A stretch of DNA of 64,000 bases from an uncultured Allobosea sp. (lineage in GTDB: Bacteria; Pseudomonadota; Alphaproteobacteria; Rhizobiales; Beijerinckiaceae). The translations under genes were made by a program, and so were the position numbers. Below, in pieces: positions 63,127 to 64,000 of this stretch (position 1 is its first letter; the number at the start of each line of letters is the position of its first letter). The stretch covers positions 1 through 64,000 of the forward strand of contig NZ_CAMFKW010000032.1 of the NCBI RefSeq assembly GCF_945957345.1, written 5' to 3'. A model generated the notes under the pieces. The model was not told the DNA's origin and did not search any database. It saw only the letters and a list, made by a program, of their open reading frames with translations.

Positions 63127-63927
63127 TCATGCTACCTGCGCGACCGGCGCGGCATGATCCATCTTCCAGTAGCAGCGCCGCGCGTTCTCGGTCGTGATGC
63201 GGGCGATCTCGTCGAAAGACACACCGAGTGTATCGCCAAGGACCTTCGCAGTCTCAATGACATAGGCCGGCTGGTTGCGCTTGCCCCTGAACGGAACCGG
63301 GGCGAGATAGGGCGCATCCGTCTCGACCAGCAGGCGCTCGCGCGGCACCATCCGCGCGATCCGGCGCAGGTTCTCGGAAGTCTTGAAGGTCAGGATGCCC
63401 GAGAACGAGATGTAAAGCCCGAGCTCGACGCCAGTCATGGCCAGCGCTTCGCCGGCGGTGAAGCAGTGCAGGATGGCAGGGAAGGCGCCCTTCCCCATCT
63501 CCTCGCGCAGGATCGCGCTCATGTCGTCATCGGCCTCGCGCGAATGGATGACGAGCGGAAGCTGCGTGATCCGCGCCGCGGCGATATGCGTGCGCAAGCC
63601 TTGGGCCTGCGCAGCGCGCGGGCTCGAATCGTAGTGATAGTCGAGCCCGGCCTCGCCGAGCGCGACGCAGCGCGGATGGCGCGACAACTCCACGAGACGC
63701 TCGGCCGTGACGTCCAGTTCCTCATGCGCCTGATGCGGATGCGTGCCGACCGAGAACCAGACTGACGGAAAACGCTCCGCCAGCGCGGCGTAATCGGCAT
63801 AGCGCGCGACCCGGGTCGAGATCGTCACCATCCGGCCGACACCGGCTGCCTCGGCCCGCGCGACATAGGCCGGAAGCTCCTCGGCGAAATCCGGGAAGTC
63901 GAGATGGCAATGCGTATCGATGATCAT
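63127..63927 (-). CDS. tatD: TatD-family metal-dependent DNase
   Basis: 266 aa amidohydrolase-fold protein. Metal ligands are in DTHCHLDFPDF (His, His), GEAGLDYHYD (Glu), VIHSREADDDM (His), ILHCFTAGEALA (His) and VETDAPYLAPVPFRGKRNQPAYV (Asp). It belongs to the YcfH/TatD DNase group, 3'-5' exonuclease in E. coli. ATG 63927 overlaps the metG stop by 1 bp; the in-frame GTG just upstream is an alternative. Confidence 0.95.
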   Translation of the reverse strand: MIIDTHCHLDFPDFAEELPAYVARAEAAGVGRMVTISTRVARYADYAALAERFPSVWFSVGTHPHQAHEELDVTAERLVELSRHPRCVALGEAGLDYHYDSSPRAAQAQGLRTHIAAARITQLPLVIHSREADDDMSAILREEMGKGAFPAILHCFTAGEALAMTGVELGLYISFSGILTFKTSENLRRIARMVPRERLLVETDAPYLAPVPFRGKRNQPAYVIETAKVLGDTLGVSFDEIARITTENARRCYWKMDHAAPVAQVA

Positions 63928-64000
63928 CACGCCGCCTGGCCGTCCTCGGGCTCGACATAGCGCGGGAAGATCGCGCTCGGCGCCGGCAAGCTTGAGCCGC
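63927..64000 (-). CDS. metG: Methionine--tRNA ligase, C-terminal end (partial)
   Basis: Only the last 23 codons are in the window, running off its right edge. They read SLPAPSAIFPRYVEPEDGQAA to the stop; PAP-x4-FPRYVEPE is the usual end of the alphaproteobacterial MetG core. Its stop overlaps the tatD start, consistent with the metG-tatD-MBL operon. The call rests on this short tail plus gene order. Confidence 0.75.
   Translation of the reverse strand, partial: GSSLPAPSAIFPRYVEPEDGQAA

Overview
The window is GC-rich, densely packed chromosomal DNA from an alphaproteobacterium. Gene content and protein style (BA14K-family protein, Tat-exported OpgG, ppiD-trpE pairing, metG-tatD-MBL operon, quinate/protocatechuate and homogentisate catabolism) fit Hyphomicrobiales, most likely Bosea or a close relative; this is inference from recognised proteins, not a database match. 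I see no rRNA, tRNA, CRISPR array, prophage or intact insertion sequence.

Layout. 0-17 kb is mostly housekeeping: valS, a YqaA/DedA-type membrane protein, ilvD with an overlapping exported Sel1-repeat gene, xthA, a BA14K protein, a UPF0114 membrane protein, trpE and ppiD, tpiA, secG and pyrG. 15.8-19.5 kb holds a GFA-fold protein, a DUF350-DUF1190-glutathionylspermidine-synthase-like trio and a glyoxalase-fold protein. 19.6-35.6 kb holds opgGH (periplasmic glucans), glmU and glmS (UDP-GlcNAc), DUF454 and DUF502 membrane proteins, an AraC regulator, recG, sdhE and mfd.

35.6-62.1 kb is a catabolic block. First comes a minus-strand operon (44.6 to 35.6 kb) for uptake and degradation of quinate/shikimate-type compounds: two permeases, binding protein and ATPase of a polar-amino-acid-type ABC importer, then aroQ, a Gfo/Idh oxidoreductase, an AroE-like dehydrogenase, a QuiC-type 3-dehydroshikimate dehydratase and pcaH-pcaG, with a divergent TetR gene. 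A second aroQ with a divergent GntR gene follows. Next is an eleven-gene minus-strand operon (57.8 to 47.8 kb) joining a complete LIV-type importer to three SDRs, a KstD-like flavoprotein, a GST and a MaiA-like isomerase; its substrate is not recognisable. Last come a GntR regulator, fahA, a MarR regulator and hmgA (homogentisate degradation). The window ends with a PhnP-like hydrolase, tatD and the 3' end of metG.

Most notable non-coding signals. (1) A near-canonical XerCD dif site at 62251-62278, between convergent hmgA and the MBL gene; skewed GGGNAGGG octamers point at it, so this window should cover the replication terminus. (2) A 265-bp element at 37015-37279 bounded by a perfect 31-bp inverted repeat, with a nested helix and GNRA-capped hairpin, placed directly upstream of the pcaH ribosome binding site. 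(3) Three copies of a 91-bp double-hairpin interspersed repeat, a separate 132-bp palindromic element and a degenerate palindrome. (4) Candidate operators for the TetR, GntR and MarR regulators.
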